From Lysinibacillus fusiformis (GTDB lineage: Bacteria > Bacillota > Bacilli > Bacillales_A > Planococcaceae), in NCBI GenBank assembly GCA_030027265.1, contig JASENG010000002.1:62001-126000 (forward strand): a stretch of DNA of 64,000 nucleotides, written 5' to 3'. The notes beneath the pieces were generated by a model. That model worked only from the letters and a program-made list of their open reading frames with translations, was not told the DNA's origin and did no database searches. A program made the position numbers and the translations under genes. Positions 40,068 to 49,754 of this stretch are shown one piece after another; position 1 is the first letter of the stretch, and each line of letters opens with the position of its first letter.

Positions 40068-40345
40068 ATTACCTTCAAAAAAATAAACAGCCTCCCTAAC
40101 CAAAAAGGGAGACTGTCAGTAATCGAAATTAAAGTTACGATAGTAGCTCCCCTTATCCTCGTAAGGTTTGAATCCGTCATCATAAAGGCAGGTCTCCTGG
40201 CTTATGTTCATCGTGCTCCCTTCCTTCCCATTACAAAGTTTTGTAACAGTGGCCTATAGGGGCACTCCCATTTACAGTTGCGGGACAGCGTTGGACTTTC
40301 ACCAACTTCCCTTTTACTCTTTTTGCAGAAATTGCAAAAAGACCT
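40068..40345 (-). ncRNA. Cobalamin riboswitch
   Basis: On the minus strand the conserved segments occur in the right order: GGTGAAAGTCC (40293-40303), GTCCCGCAACTGTAA, GCCACTG, and the B12 box AGCCAGGAGACCTGCC (40187-40202). Downstream a hairpin from ACAGTCTCCCT and AGGGAGGCTGT with a seven-base T-run (40068-40116) is a transcription terminator serving as expression platform. High coenzyme B12 is expected to reduce expression of btuC, the BtuD-CbiZ fusion and pduO. Confidence 0.96.
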
Positions 40346-40365
40346 TTACTTGTTATGAAATTGTT

Positions 40366-40378
40366 TGTTTCTATTATA
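40366..40378 (-). promoter_or_regulatory. -10 region of the riboswitch transcript
   Basis: A perfect TATAAT (40373-40378) lies about 25 bases before the first aptamer stem on the minus strand. The -35 region is poor (TACATT at a 17-base spacing). Confidence 0.45.
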
Positions 40379-40463
40379 CTTTATTTATGGAAAAGAATGT
40401 ATCATACTTTCAAACGAAAGCTGGGCGATAATAACGATTTCATCAATAAAATATTGCAATTAC

Positions 40464-41660
40464 CTAAGATTGCTTATTTTGATGCAGCACCAGTTCGGCC
40501 AATTTTTTTATTGTTATATCATCCATCGGCGGATTGTGGAGACCTGCACGCACATCACGGTAATAGCGTTGAAGTGGATTAGTGCGTTGTAAACTTTTTG
40601 CCCCAACAATTCGCATCGCCTTATCTACGACCGTAATCGCAGCGTTTGTTACTGCGTGTTTTGCGACATTGACTGCATTTACGATCACAAGGCTTTCTAT
40701 TTCCGTTAATGTGTGCCCATTTCGCTCTTTATTTTTTAACTCCACATAGCTTTGGGCAGCACCATACAAAGAGAAACGTGCTTGAGCCAGCTCCAGTTCG
40801 ATTTCGCCAAGCAATGCCTGAACATTTGGTAATGACGCGATTGTTCCTTGAATACTGTTCGGTGAATGTGTGTTCGCAAATTGGATAGCATAATCCCTAG
40901 CAGCTTGGGCAATCCCTAAATAGGTTGCCGGGATCATTAATAGCCATCCATTCAACTTGAAGCCTGTCGTATAGTTGGGCACTTCAACTAAATCAGATGC
41001 GTCCAACCTCACTTCATTTAATACTAAATCATGGCTGCCCGTTCCGCGCATAGCTATAACATCCCAAGTTTCTTCGATTGCAACACCAGGTGTATCTTTA
41101 TGTATTAAAAAGAACCCAATTTTTTCTTCGTCTTCTATCCAAGCTGAAGTTAGGAAGTAATCAAGCTCCAGGGATCCTGTTGTATAGCTTTTCCGACCGT
41201 TAATGACCCAGTTTTCGCCATTGCGTTTTGCTATTGTTCCAGGACGCCCTCCGCGAATTGGGCTTCCCGTTGCCGCTTCACTTACAGCCCGATTGATGAT
41301 GGCCCCTTTTTCTACCTCTTTTGCAAAAGCAGTGAGCTTCGCAGGTTCCCAATATCGATTTTCATATAATTCACCAACCGTTAAGACCGTCCAGCCGATT
41401 GAAAGCGCCGTGCTTCCATCATAGCTGCCAAGAGTTTCTTGCAGCAAGATTGCGTCATATACTGTAAAACCATCTCCGCCAAGGTCTTTGGGTAACGTGA
41501 TTTTCGTATAACCAATATCACGGAGCTTTTGAATATGTGCATGAGGAAATGCAGATTGCTCATCAATTTGTTGGGCATTTTTTTTGAATTCTTCTTCAAG
41601 TAATGCCAGCTTTTCTAACCAATTTCTTTGCTTTTCTGTCTTAATAAATAAACTTTTCAA
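40464..41660 (-). CDS. Acyl-CoA dehydrogenase superfamily protein (YdbM-like)
   Basis: A protein of about 398-411 residues from the acyl-CoA dehydrogenase superfamily. It lacks the usual YEGTSEIQR-type glutamate motif and instead ends RYYRDVRAGLHNPPMDD, a form seen in flavin-dependent members such as YdbM and DszC-like proteins, so classical dehydrogenase activity is doubtful. The start is uncertain: a TTG at 41660 has GAGGAG nine bases upstream, while an ATG at 41699 lacks a site. It lies between the riboswitch and the MerR operon with its own flanks; the substrate is unknown. Confidence 0.82.
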   Translation of the reverse strand: MKSLFIKTEKQRNWLEKLALLEEEFKKNAQQIDEQSAFPHAHIQKLRDIGYTKITLPKDLGGDGFTVYDAILLQETLGSYDGSTALSIGWTVLTVGELYENRYWEPAKLTAFAKEVEKGAIINRAVSEAATGSPIRGGRPGTIAKRNGENWVINGRKSYTTGSLELDYFLTSAWIEDEEKIGFFLIHKDTPGVAIEETWDVIAMRGTGSHDLVLNEVRLDASDLVEVPNYTTGFKLNGWLLMIPATYLGIAQAARDYAIQFANTHSPNSIQGTIASLPNVQALLGEIELELAQARFSLYGAAQSYVELKNKERNGHTLTEIESLVIVNAVNVAKHAVTNAAITVVDKAMRIVGAKSLQRTNPLQRYYRDVRAGLHNPPMDDITIKKLAELVLHQNKQS

Positions 41661-41785
41661 ATCCTCCAACTCCTCACTCAATCTAATACCGTTCCACATT
41701 CTTATAAAATCATTGTACTTTTTGCACCATCCACCGTCAAATCCTTAGTATATTAATAGGATTAAATTGTTCAAGAATTGTGAAA

Positions 41786-41830
41786 GGACCTGGTCCATAG
41801 ACAATTCTGAATTGTTTACGGCCCAGGTCC
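41786..41830. repeat. Dispersed GGACC palindrome, copy 3, terminator-like
   Basis: On the minus strand GGACCTGG pairs with CCAGGTCC, enclosing an inner ACAATTC/GAATTGT stem, and ends in TTTC. This is the most intact copy of the nested element and lies just after the downstream end of the MerR operon, where it may terminate transcription. Confidence 0.65.
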
Positions 41831-41834
41831 ACAT

Positions 41835-43502
41835 TTACATTATTTCGTTGTAGTATTGGAGTGTTTTCATGGGCTCGCCGATTTTGCGAAGGCGCCAGCT
41901 GTCCTCAAGGTAAATATCCGCAAGTTTTTCGTATTTGTCCCCGTATTGCTCTGCCCATTCAACAGCAATGACACTTTCGTAAAGAAGGGCCATTTTTTTC
42001 GCGATTTCCTTTGCTTCATAGGTTTGAGCGGCATCCTCTAAAGCTACAAATATCTGTAATTGTTTTTCGAGTTCATTTATTTGGTTGACGACTACTTCTT
42101 TTAAGGTGGAACCTTGAATTGCTTGCAATCGTTTGTTCATTTCATCTACGAATAGTTTGTGGGCATCATATTTTTTAAATAGACGAATTACCTCCAGCGC
42201 CAAAATATTCGCGGTTCCTTCCCAAACGGTTAAAACTTGGGCATCCCGCAATAATCTAGGCGTGACAAAGTCTTCGATATAGCCATTTCCTCCATGAAGT
42301 TCAATCGCTTCACTTGCAAATTTCACTGCCTGTTCAGCAGTTTCCTTCTTGATAATGGCGATATATAACCGATTCAAAATCCTCTCTCTTTCAGTTCCCT
42401 TGCCATTAGTGACACGATCGTATTGTTGAATCAAGTCAAATGTAGCTGCTACTTCCACATGGAGTTTTGCTGCAAATTTAGCCAAGGAATCCTGGATCAT
42501 TGGGTAATTCGTTAAAACCTGCCCAAATGCCTCACGATTTGAGACATAATGCTTCGCTTCCAAAAATGCACGTCTCATAATTCCAATTGAAGCAACCGCA
42601 TTACAAATTCTTGATAGATTTAAAGCTTCCAGCATATAGTAGATTCCCTTAGTTGGATTACCAACTACATAGGCAAGCGCTCCATCAAATTCCACTTCTC
42701 CGGATGGAACTGCCCGAACGCCTAATTTATCTTTCAGCCTGCGAATACGAAGCCCATTCACCGAACCATCTTCCTTTTTCCACGGAACTGCAAAGAGCGT
42801 TAATCCCTTAGATCCTGAAGGGGCATCCTGCATACGGGCCAATACCATTGCGACACCACACATTCCAGCGTTGGAAGCAAAGTATTTTTCGCCATATATG
42901 CGATAGTTTTCTCCGTCAAATTTAGCTTCGACCACATTTGCTCCAACGTCAGAACCTCCTTGGCGCTCGGTCAAAAAAGTAGCTCCTTCAAATAATTCAA
43001 CATCCCCAGTCGAACATACATGAGGAAGGAATCGTGCTTTTAGTTCCTCACTGGCATAATGATCCAGTAAATACGCAGTTGCCATCGTCAAAGTAATAGG
43101 ACAATAAAATCCTGGTTCTGCATGGGAAAGCAGATACCCTTGGGCAAAACTATAAACATAGTTTCCCTTCCTCCCCAATTGCGGGATTTCCTTGTGAACA
43201 TAGCCGACAATCCCCGTATTATAGGATTGCTGAACTGTTTTTTTATAGCCGTCATTGACCCAGATTTCCGAAGTTTCCTCACCATATTTATTGTATCGTT
43301 TTAGGCGGGGCTCCCCTTCTCGGTCTGTATGCTTCGCACGTTCGTCAATTTCTCCAGCCGTCAGCCCGCCAAAATCCTGCAATTCCCGTTTGGCATACTC
43401 TAACAGTTGTGGGTCCAGCATTTGCTCTAGAATTTTATTAAGCGTCTCATCATTTTCAAAAAAGTTCGTTTCTCTTTCGTTCGTAGCTTGTAGAACTTTC
43501 AT
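41835..43502 (-). CDS. Acyl-CoA dehydrogenase, AidB-like long form
   Basis: A 555-residue acyl-CoA dehydrogenase relative with the AidB-like architecture: an N-terminal extension (about 1-100), the dehydrogenase core and a C-terminal helical extension (about 440-555). FLTERQGGSDVGANVVEA and the catalytic region TVWEGTANILALEVIRLF are present, the glutamate being in VWEGT. It abuts the acyl-CoA ligase stop codon, forming a merR-ligase-dehydrogenase operon. Branched-chain acyl-CoA such as isovaleryl-CoA is plausible from context only. Confidence 0.9.
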   Translation of the reverse strand: MKVLQATNERETNFFENDETLNKILEQMLDPQLLEYAKRELQDFGGLTAGEIDERAKHTDREGEPRLKRYNKYGEETSEIWVNDGYKKTVQQSYNTGIVGYVHKEIPQLGRKGNYVYSFAQGYLLSHAEPGFYCPITLTMATAYLLDHYASEELKARFLPHVCSTGDVELFEGATFLTERQGGSDVGANVVEAKFDGENYRIYGEKYFASNAGMCGVAMVLARMQDAPSGSKGLTLFAVPWKKEDGSVNGLRIRRLKDKLGVRAVPSGEVEFDGALAYVVGNPTKGIYYMLEALNLSRICNAVASIGIMRRAFLEAKHYVSNREAFGQVLTNYPMIQDSLAKFAAKLHVEVAATFDLIQQYDRVTNGKGTERERILNRLYIAIIKKETAEQAVKFASEAIELHGGNGYIEDFVTPRLLRDAQVLTVWEGTANILALEVIRLFKKYDAHKLFVDEMNKRLQAIQGSTLKEVVVNQINELEKQLQIFVALEDAAQTYEAKEIAKKMALLYESVIAVEWAEQYGDKYEKLADIYLEDSWRLRKIGEPMKTLQYYNEIM

Positions 43503-45005
43503 TTAATTCACCACCTGCTGCTTCAATTGTTGTTTTAATATTTTCCCTGAAGCATTTCTTGGTAACGCTTCCACTTGTTCATAAAGCCTAGGCACTTTAT
43601 ATTTTGCAAGATAGTCAGTTAAATAGTTTTTAAGCTCTTGTTCATCAATCGGTGTTTTGGCAGCAAATACCGCTTTGACTGTTTCGCCCCACTCTTCATG
43701 CGGAACACCAATCACCGCTGCTTCAAAGATGCCTTCAAATTGAAGCAAGCGATCCTCTATTTCTTTCGGATATATATTTACCCCGCCAGAAATAATGACA
43801 TCCTTCTTGCGGTCAACAATCCAAATAAACCCGTCCTCATCAAATCGAGCCAAGTCGCCTGTTCTGACCCATCCATTGATAAAGGCTGATTTTGTAGCTT
43901 CTTCATCTCGATAATAGCCCACCATATTTCCTTCGCCATATAAAACCACTTCGCCGATTTCACCTGGTGCACTATCTTCTCCATCCTCGTTGATAATGCG
44001 AAGCTCTGTTCCAAAGGGAGCTCGTTTCCCAACACTGCCTGCCTTTTCCATATGTTCATCATTAAATAATAAAGCTCCACTTGGACCGGCTTCTGTTAAT
44101 CCGTAAACGCACATTAAATTATCCGTTTTAAACGCTTGTTGAATCAAGCGAATCTCTTTTTCTGATAGGGGTGCCCCCCCATAGACCCACCATTTCATCG
44201 AGGATAAGTCAGCCGTTTGAAGTCTTTCTTGGGTTGCCGTTACTAAGTAAGCAACTGGTGCACCAAAGAAATGAGTTGTTTTTTCATTTTCAACTGAATC
44301 AATCAATAAATCCGCCGTGAAAGTAGGCGTTAAGACAAGGGTTGCCCCTACTAAAATCCCTGACATTAAAAATAAATGCAATGGGGCCGAATGAGTTAAT
44401 GGCATCATCAAAAGAATGCGACTCTCTGGTTTTACCTCCATTTCAATCGCAATCATTTGGGAAACTGCCAATATATTTCGATAGCTAAATAGAACCCCTT
44501 TTGGTTTTCCCGTTGTTCCTGAGGTATAAAGGATTGTTGAGAGATCATCTTCAGTTAATTGGCAGTCAATCGGTCTGCTTTCACTTTCTATTAGGAGCTG
44601 GGTGTAGCTGAGCCATCCTTCTGCCTGCTTGCCGGTTTTAATTTTTAGCGGGATAGATGTAAGGTTTTCAACGGCTGGAAAAATAGCTTCGTGTACGAGG
44701 ATTGCTTTTGCTTCTGAATGGTCGGCAACATATTCAACCTCTGAGAGCGTGAATTTTGCATTGACCGGTACAACAATCCCGCCAATTCGCTGCACAGCAA
44801 AATAGCTGACGATAAATTCCAATACATTGGGCATAAATAAAATCACTTTATCTTCTTGCTTTATTCCATGAGCTAATAATGCATTACTCAAACGTGTTGC
44901 TTGGTCATCCAACTCTTTGTAGGAAATTCTTCTTCCATGACAGATTACAGCTTCATGATTTGAATATTTTCGGGCATTTCTCGCTAACAAATTGGAACTA
45001 TTCAT
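43503..45005 (-). CDS. AMP-dependent acyl-CoA synthetase/ligase
   Basis: A 500-residue adenylating enzyme that activates a carboxylic acid to its CoA thioester. The P-loop YTSGTTGKPKGV, the GAPLSEKEIRLIQ / VYGLTEAGP motif, the hinge TGDLARFDEDG and the C-terminal catalytic lysine in LPRNASGKILK are all present. The ATG overlaps the merR stop by eight bases. Chain length of the substrate cannot be judged; the operon context suggests a short or branched acid. Confidence 0.93.
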   Translation of the reverse strand: MNSSNLLARNARKYSNHEAVICHGRRISYKELDDQATRLSNALLAHGIKQEDKVILFMPNVLEFIVSYFAVQRIGGIVVPVNAKFTLSEVEYVADHSEAKAILVHEAIFPAVENLTSIPLKIKTGKQAEGWLSYTQLLIESESRPIDCQLTEDDLSTILYTSGTTGKPKGVLFSYRNILAVSQMIAIEMEVKPESRILLMMPLTHSAPLHLFLMSGILVGATLVLTPTFTADLLIDSVENEKTTHFFGAPVAYLVTATQERLQTADLSSMKWWVYGGAPLSEKEIRLIQQAFKTDNLMCVYGLTEAGPSGALLFNDEHMEKAGSVGKRAPFGTELRIINEDGEDSAPGEIGEVVLYGEGNMVGYYRDEEATKSAFINGWVRTGDLARFDEDGFIWIVDRKKDVIISGGVNIYPKEIEDRLLQFEGIFEAAVIGVPHEEWGETVKAVFAAKTPIDEQELKNYLTDYLAKYKVPRLYEQVEALPRNASGKILKQQLKQQVVN

Positions 45006-45387
45006 CAACTATCTCTCCCTTTAAATTCATTAATTTTGCATGAAATTTTGCGTGCAGTTCCTGTAATTCCATTTTCATTTGAACAAGTTCTTCGATTTTC
45101 GAGTCGATTTCTTTCATCTTTTGCTCGCCATATTCAACTGTCCGTTCAAGTTGTTGCATCCCCGTTCTGTCGAGATCAAAAGTGAGCACCATCTCCTTTA
45201 TTTCCTCCAGCGAGAATCCAAATTTCTTCCCGCGAAAGATAAGTTTCAGCTTGGCAAGCTCCTTCTTCGAAAAGGTTCGTTGATTTGCATTCGAACGACT
45301 TGGACGAAGCAGCCCAATTTCTTCATAGTATCTCAGTGTCCTCGTTGAGACATTGAACTCCTTGGCAACTTCCTGAATCGTTTTCAT
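44998..45387 (-). CDS. MerR family regulator, LiuR-like
   Basis: A 129-residue activator. The winged helix-turn-helix reads IQEVAKEFNVSTRTLRYYEEIGLL, followed by the second HTH helix, and a coiled-coil dimerisation helix from about residue 70 to the end. There are no metal-binding cysteines, unlike metal sensors. I start at the ATG with AAAGGGTGAG upstream. It heads an operon with acyl-CoA ligase and an AidB-like dehydrogenase, and a palindrome of the MerR kind lies in its promoter. LiuR regulators of branched-chain catabolism have this architecture. Confidence 0.9.
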   Translation of the reverse strand: MKTIQEVAKEFNVSTRTLRYYEEIGLLRPSRSNANQRTFSKKELAKLKLIFRGKKFGFSLEEIKEMVLTFDLDRTGMQQLERTVEYGEQKMKEIDSKIEELVQMKMELQELHAKFHAKLMNLKGEIVDE

Positions 45388-45410
45388 ACGCTCACCCTTT
45401 CTTTTCCAAC

Positions 45411-45441
45411 AGTATAGCATTGACGTTAACGTAAACTTCAA
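45411..45441 (-). promoter_or_regulatory. MerR-type promoter with 19-bp spacer and ACGTTAACGT operator
   Basis: On the minus strand TTGAAG and TATACT are separated by 19 bases, longer than the usual 17, as in MerR-activated promoters. The spacer holds TTTACGTTAACGTCAA (45420-45435), palindromic except for one pair. From memory LiuR-family operators have this ACGTTAACGT core. The start codon lies about 25 bases downstream. Confidence 0.75.
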
Positions 45442-45740
45442 TAGAATTTATGCATTTGATAGAATTTTATATTCATAAAGTAGAAATGTCGGGTGTGGGT
45501 GTGGGTGTTAATAGCGGTTAACGCTTAATTTGCTACTCCTCACTTATGAAGCACTTTCCGGAACAAAACTGCTATCCATAAGTGCATCAAGTATGGATTT
45601 AGCTCTCCAAATCATTTCCTCCCTCGAAAACTGTTTAAAAAAACAAATAAACGAAAAATAACCCCTCGATAAACGCCTGATTGGGTCACTTCTTGCTTGA
45701 AAATTTTATTAATTTATATGGCTCCAACAGAACTATTAAA
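45442..45740. other. Gene-free interval between the SLH-CAP gene and merR
   Basis: No supported gene. A short GTGTGGGTGTGGGTGT tract lies near 45492; otherwise nothing notable. Confidence 0.4.
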
Positions 45741-45741
45741 C

Positions 45742-45770
45742 AAAAAAGAGAGCAGTTATCAGCTCTCTTT
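45742..45770 (-). terminator. Terminator of the SLH-CAP gene
   Basis: AAAGAGAGC pairs perfectly with GCTCTCTTT around an eight-base loop, followed on the minus strand by TTTTTTG. Confidence 0.85.
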
Positions 45771-45792
45771 GCCGTGATTAAATATAGGGTCT

Positions 45793-46797
45793 TTATGGGC
45801 GAATAAATTGCTGCGTCCAGTAATTCCCTTGTGAGGAATACCCTACCCCGATATGAGTATAATTTGAGTTTAAGATATTCTTTCGATGCCCCTCGGAATT
45901 CATCCATGCGTTTACAACTTCCTTTGCAGTCCGTTGCCCCTTCGCAATATTTTCACCGGCAGCCCTATAGGTAATACCCAGGGATGTCATTAATTCAAAA
46001 GGCGTTCCATATGTCGGACTATCATGGCTAAAATAATTATTTTTAGCCATGTCATCGGACTTTACCTGCGCGGAATTCATTAAAGGCTTGGATATTTCCA
46101 ATGGCTGCAGTCCGTATTTGCTTCTTTCAACATTTGTGAATTCAACCACTTGCTGGACAAAGCTCGGCTCCACAACGGGTGTCCCATCATATGATTCAGC
46201 TCTTACGACAAAGGAAGCCATTTGGCCACGCGTAACCGGCTTATTTGGAGAAAATGTAGAAGCACTTGTACCTGTTGTTACTCCAGCGTTATATATAGCC
46301 TGGATATAATGGCGGAATCCAGATGTTGAACCAATATCCTTAAAAGGATAGGTGATGGAAGATGGCAGCTGAATATTGAATGCCTCCACAAGGATGATGG
46401 CCATTTGGGCTCTCGATAATGAATTTGACGGTTTAAAGCTCTTGTCATCATATCCCTTTATGATTCCACGGGCATAAAGAGCGTTAATCTCCTTGAAATA
46501 AGGAGAACTTGAGTCCACATCACTAAACACTTGCTTTGTATAAGCTGCAGTATCTATTTTAAGAGCTTTTGTTAAAATTACCGCTGCTTGTTCTCTTGTT
46601 AATGCCTGATTCGGTTTGAATGTGCCATCCGGAAAACCGTTGAGTACCCCCCGATTATATAAGTTTTTAATCGCATTGTAATGTGGGCTTGTCGTTTCTA
46701 AATCCGTAAAGTTAATCGATCTGGCATCAGCTACAGGAGCTGATATCACTGCTGTAGCAGCAAGGGCAGCAAGGTAAGCCGTATACTTTTTATCCAT
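45793..46797 (-). CDS. S-layer-homology protein with C-terminal CAP domain
   Basis: A 334-residue exported protein. A signal peptide (about 1-26, ending PVADARS) is followed by three SLH repeats (about 28-200). Each has the pattern of GFPDGTFKPN..LTREQAA, and together they normally anchor to pyruvylated wall polymer. The C terminus (about 215-334) is a CAP/YkwD domain with NYFSHDSPTYG, AAGENIAKG and NSEGHRKNILNSNYTHIGVGY, which keeps the conserved His and Glu positions. The start chosen is the second ATG, nine bases after AAGGAG. It is monocistronic; function in the wall is unknown. Confidence 0.92.
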   Translation of the reverse strand: MDKKYTAYLAALAATAVISAPVADARSINFTDLETTSPHYNAIKNLYNRGVLNGFPDGTFKPNQALTREQAAVILTKALKIDTAAYTKQVFSDVDSSSPYFKEINALYARGIIKGYDDKSFKPSNSLSRAQMAIILVEAFNIQLPSSITYPFKDIGSTSGFRHYIQAIYNAGVTTGTSASTFSPNKPVTRGQMASFVVRAESYDGTPVVEPSFVQQVVEFTNVERSKYGLQPLEISKPLMNSAQVKSDDMAKNNYFSHDSPTYGTPFELMTSLGITYRAAGENIAKGQRTAKEVVNAWMNSEGHRKNILNSNYTHIGVGYSSQGNYWTQQFIRP

Positions 46798-47041
46798 AAA
46801 GCTCATCTCCTTGTTCAGAATTTGAAAATCTTATCAAACAATTTTCCAACCTACTCGTATCAACAAATGGGTAGAAATCTGGTTATCTACTTATAACCAG
46901 ATTTACACTTAGATAAACGATAAAATATATAAAAGAAAAAGAGATTCACTTAAGCTGCCTGAATACTATAAACACCTATTACTGGTTCGGAAAAAGTGAA
47001 CTAATGTTCATTAATTGAAGCTATATGAAAAAATTTTAAGC

Positions 47042-47073
47042 AAAAAAACAGCCTCCCATTTTGCAGGAGGCTG
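47042..47073 (-). terminator. argS terminator
   Basis: CAGCCTCC pairs with GGAGGCTG around a nine-base loop and is followed on the minus strand by seven T residues. Confidence 0.88.
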
Positions 47074-47090
47074 ACTATCATTATATGGAA

Positions 47091-48758
47091 TTACATTTTC
47101 TCAGGTGCAGCTACGCCAATTAAACGAAGAGCGTTTGCTAATGTAACGCGCACTGCGTTGATTAAAGCTAGACGTGCTTCTGTTAGTTCTTTGTTGTCTG
47201 GGTTCAGCACTTTCTCCGCGTTGTAGAAGCTGTGGAATGCAGCTGCTAAATCTTGAATATAGTTGGCAACGCGGTGAGGTGTACGGTGTTTTGCCGCCTC
47301 CGCTACTATTTGAGGGAATGCGCCAACTTTTTTCAGTACATCCTCTTCTTTTTCTGCTGTTAACAGATTTAAATTGTCTAATGAAGCCTTGAACCCTTGC
47401 TCATCTGCCGAACGAATAATTGAGCAAATACGAGCATGCGCATATTGTGCATAGTAAACTGGGTTTTCATTTGACTGAGATACTGCTAAGTCTAAGTCGA
47501 AGTCCATATGTGAATCACAAGCAGTTTTTACGAAGTAGTAACGCACTGCATCCAAGCCTACTTCCTCAACTAAATCACGCATTGTTACAGCATTGCCTGT
47601 ACGTTTACTCATTTTGTATTTCTCGCCGTTTTTATAAAGCTGAACCATTTGGATGACTTCAACCTCTAATTTTTCACGGTTGTATCCAAGCGCTTGAATC
47701 GCTGCTTTCATACGTGGTATGTACCCGTGGTGGTCAGCACCCCAGATATTGATCAACTTTTCAAAACCGCGCTGAATTTTATCTTCATGGTAAGCGATAT
47801 CTGGTGTTAAATAAGTGAATGAACCGTCTGATTTAATTAATACTCGGTCTTTATCATCGCCAAATGTCGTTGAACGGAACCAAGTTGCCCCCTCTTCTTC
47901 AAATACATGGCCATTTTCTTTTAATTTATTTAATGCCACTTCGATTTTGCCGTTTTTGTATAAAGAAGTTTCTGAATACCAAACGTCAAAGTTTACACGG
48001 AAGTTTGCAAGGTCATTTTTTAATTTATCCAACTCTAGCTTTAAGCCGTGTTCACGGAAGAATTCGAAACGCTCTTCGTCAGACTTTTCAAGGATTGCCC
48101 CACCAAATTCATCTGCTAATTTACCAGCAATTGTTATGATATCTTGTCCATGGTAGCCGTCTTCCGGCATTGCCGCATCCATTCCTAACGCCTGTTTGTA
48201 ACGAGCTTCTAAAGAATGGGCAAGGTTGTTGATTTGATTCCCTGCATCGTTAATGTAGTATTCGCGTGACACATCAAAGCCAGCAAAGTCCAATACGTTA
48301 CATAAAGAGTCACCGAATGCAGCGCCACGAGCATGTCCTAGGTGAAGGTCACCTGTTGGGTTTGCTGATACGAACTCGACTTGTACTTTTTCACCATTGC
48401 CTGCTGAAGAACGACCATAGTTTTCAGCTTGTTCTTTTACGGCCTTTACCACATCAGCAAGGAATGCTTTACGCACGGTAATGTTAATAAAACCAGGGCC
48501 TGCAATTTCTAATTTTTCAATTTCAGTTCCTTCTGTTTCAAGGTTTTCTAAAATGCTTTCAGCAATGGCACGTGGTGGTTTTTTCGCTAATTTTGTTAGC
48601 TGCATCGCTAAGTTTGTAGCAAAGTCCCCGTTTGCTTTATCCTTTGGTGTTTCCAAATGGATGTTAAATTGTGTACCTGCTTCTACTAAACCTGATTTTT
48701 CAACCGCTGCTTGCAAGGCATCTTTAATGCCCTGTTGCAATTGTTCTACTGCGTTCAT
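47091..48758 (-). CDS. argS: Arginyl-tRNA synthetase
   Basis: A class I aminoacyl-tRNA synthetase of 555 residues. The N-terminal Add1 domain (about 1-90) precedes the catalytic core, with the HIGH-type motif in [14 protein letters not shown] near residue 130 and the KMSKS-type motif in [12 protein letters not shown]. The C-terminal DALR anticodon-binding domain follows. Its ATG overlaps the stop of the upstream ywiB gene (ATGA), so the two are coupled. No T-box leader was seen. Confidence 0.98.
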   Translation of the reverse strand: MNAVEQLQQGIKDALQAAVEKSGLVEAGTQFNIHLETPKDKANGDFATNLAMQLTKLAKKPPRAIAESILENLETEGTEIEKLEIAGPGFINITVRKAFLADVVKAVKEQAENYGRSSAGNGEKVQVEFVSANPTGDLHLGHARGAAFGDSLCNVLDFAGFDVSREYYINDAGNQINNLAHSLEARYKQALGMDAAMPEDGYHGQDIITIAGKLADEFGGAILEKSDEERFEFFREHGLKLELDKLKNDLANFRVNFDVWYSETSLYKNGKIEVALNKLKENGHVFEEEGATWFRSTTFGDDKDRVLIKSDGSFTYLTPDIAYHEDKIQRGFEKLINIWGADHHGYIPRMKAAIQALGYNREKLEVEVIQMVQLYKNGEKYKMSKRTGNAVTMRDLVEEVGLDAVRYYFVKTACDSHMDFDLDLAVSQSNENPVYYAQYAHARICSIIRSADEQGFKASLDNLNLLTAEKEEDVLKKVGAFPQIVAEAAKHRTPHRVANYIQDLAAAFHSFYNAEKVLNPDNKELTEARLALINAVRVTLANALRLIGVAAPEKM

Positions 48759-49195
48759 ATTTGTCCCTCCGAATAGTGAATTTCCAATGTATATTTTCCA
48801 ACAGATTGACCGCTAATGACGAGATCATACTGGACGTTGAATTTTCCGCTCACGATATTGTCTTCTATAAAATCATAGGATAAATACCTGGTTTTCGTAC
48901 TGATTGGCATCGATCCAAATTGAGTATCATATTCTCCAATTTCCTCTTGTACCGTGTTGAACGGCAGGCGCATTTTCACGCCGCCACCACGTAATATAAA
49001 AGCTTCTTCATTACCCAATTTCACGGTTGTGCGGACTTCTTTTTCTTCAAGCTGTTCTACATAGCGCAGATAAGTCTTCCCTGATTTTTTCACGAGTGAC
49101 CCATCTAACCACATTTCGTAGGTTTCTTGTTCTCCATCTATCGGCAAAATTGTGGAATTCAATTTGATTTTTACTTTTGTTTCTTCCATACTCAT
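48755..49195 (-). CDS. ywiB: DUF1934 protein YwiB
   Basis: A 146-residue cytoplasmic protein with a beta-barrel (lipocalin/calycin-like) fold predicted for the family. The conserved parts are [20 protein letters not shown] and [11 protein letters not shown]. The start chosen gives [14 protein letters not shown] and has AAGGAG 11 bases upstream; a frame extending to 49339 is unsupported. It always precedes argS in Bacillales and overlaps it here by four bases. No biochemical role is known to me. Confidence 0.88.
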   Translation of the reverse strand: MSMEETKVKIKLNSTILPIDGEQETYEMWLDGSLVKKSGKTYLRYVEQLEEKEVRTTVKLGNEEAFILRGGGVKMRLPFNTVQEEIGEYDTQFGSMPISTKTRYLSYDFIEDNIVSGKFNVQYDLVISGQSVGKYTLEIHYSEGQI

Positions 49196-49453
49196 CGCTG
49201 AGTCAGCTCCTTGGCTACCATTACTATATATAACCTTAATATTATAGGATAAATTGGTGAATTTTATCAAGGTAGAACTGAATATGGACAAAAAACCATA
49301 GCTATTATTTACATAAGTACGGAAAAAATGTTTGTTCACGGGCTATCATGGCACTTCGTTGTTTTGCCTTCTCCGATTTGTCACAATACAAACTCTTTCA
49401 TGACACTTCGCCACCTTCCCCTTCGATTTGTTTATTCCTGAGACTTGCCACTA

Positions 49454-49491
49454 AAAAAGGTATGGACTCATGTTAAAATGTCCATACCTTA
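49454..49491 (-). terminator. speB terminator, displaced downstream
   Basis: GGTATGGAC pairs perfectly with GTCCATACC across a 12-base loop and is followed on the minus strand by six T residues. It lies about 260 bases beyond the present speB stop but only about 55 beyond the distal copy of the speB 3' end, suggesting that the sequence between was inserted. Confidence 0.85.
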
Positions 49492-49542
49492 TACTTTATT
49501 GAATTGTTTATAACATAGTCGTTCTAATCATGGTAGGTGAAA

Positions 49543-49754
49543 TTACTTCACCCAGCCAAGAATCATTTCTCTTAGCAGTTTCGATGCTGTGTTTGTGCCT
49601 GTCGCAAGCTTTCGGCACAGAACATACAGTTTTCCTTGCCGGATTTCTTTTTACTTCACCCAATTAAGGATAATTTCGCGTAATAGTTTCAACAATTTGT
49701 GCCTGTCGCAAGCTTTCGGCACAGAACATACAGTTTTCCTTGCCGGATTTCTTT
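49543..49754 (-). repeat. speB 3'-end cassettes: two 104-bp units with duplicated gene tails
   Basis: Reading along speB, the gene's true end is followed by spacer, a second speB-like tail (49651-49697), the same spacer again and a third tail (49543-49593). The third tail matches the true 51-nt gene end at 50 of 51 positions. The second tail differs widely at the DNA level yet would encode LLKLLREIILNWVK against the real ASKLLREMILGWVK. The two units match exactly over 71 nt (49592-49662 and 49696-49766). Each spacer has a TGTGCC/GGCACA stem with an inner CTTGCGACAGG loop. Confidence 0.9.

Noticed and set aside
48759-49340. T-box leader before argS
   Set aside because: argS overlaps the upstream ywiB gene and no T-box sequence or specifier stem was seen.
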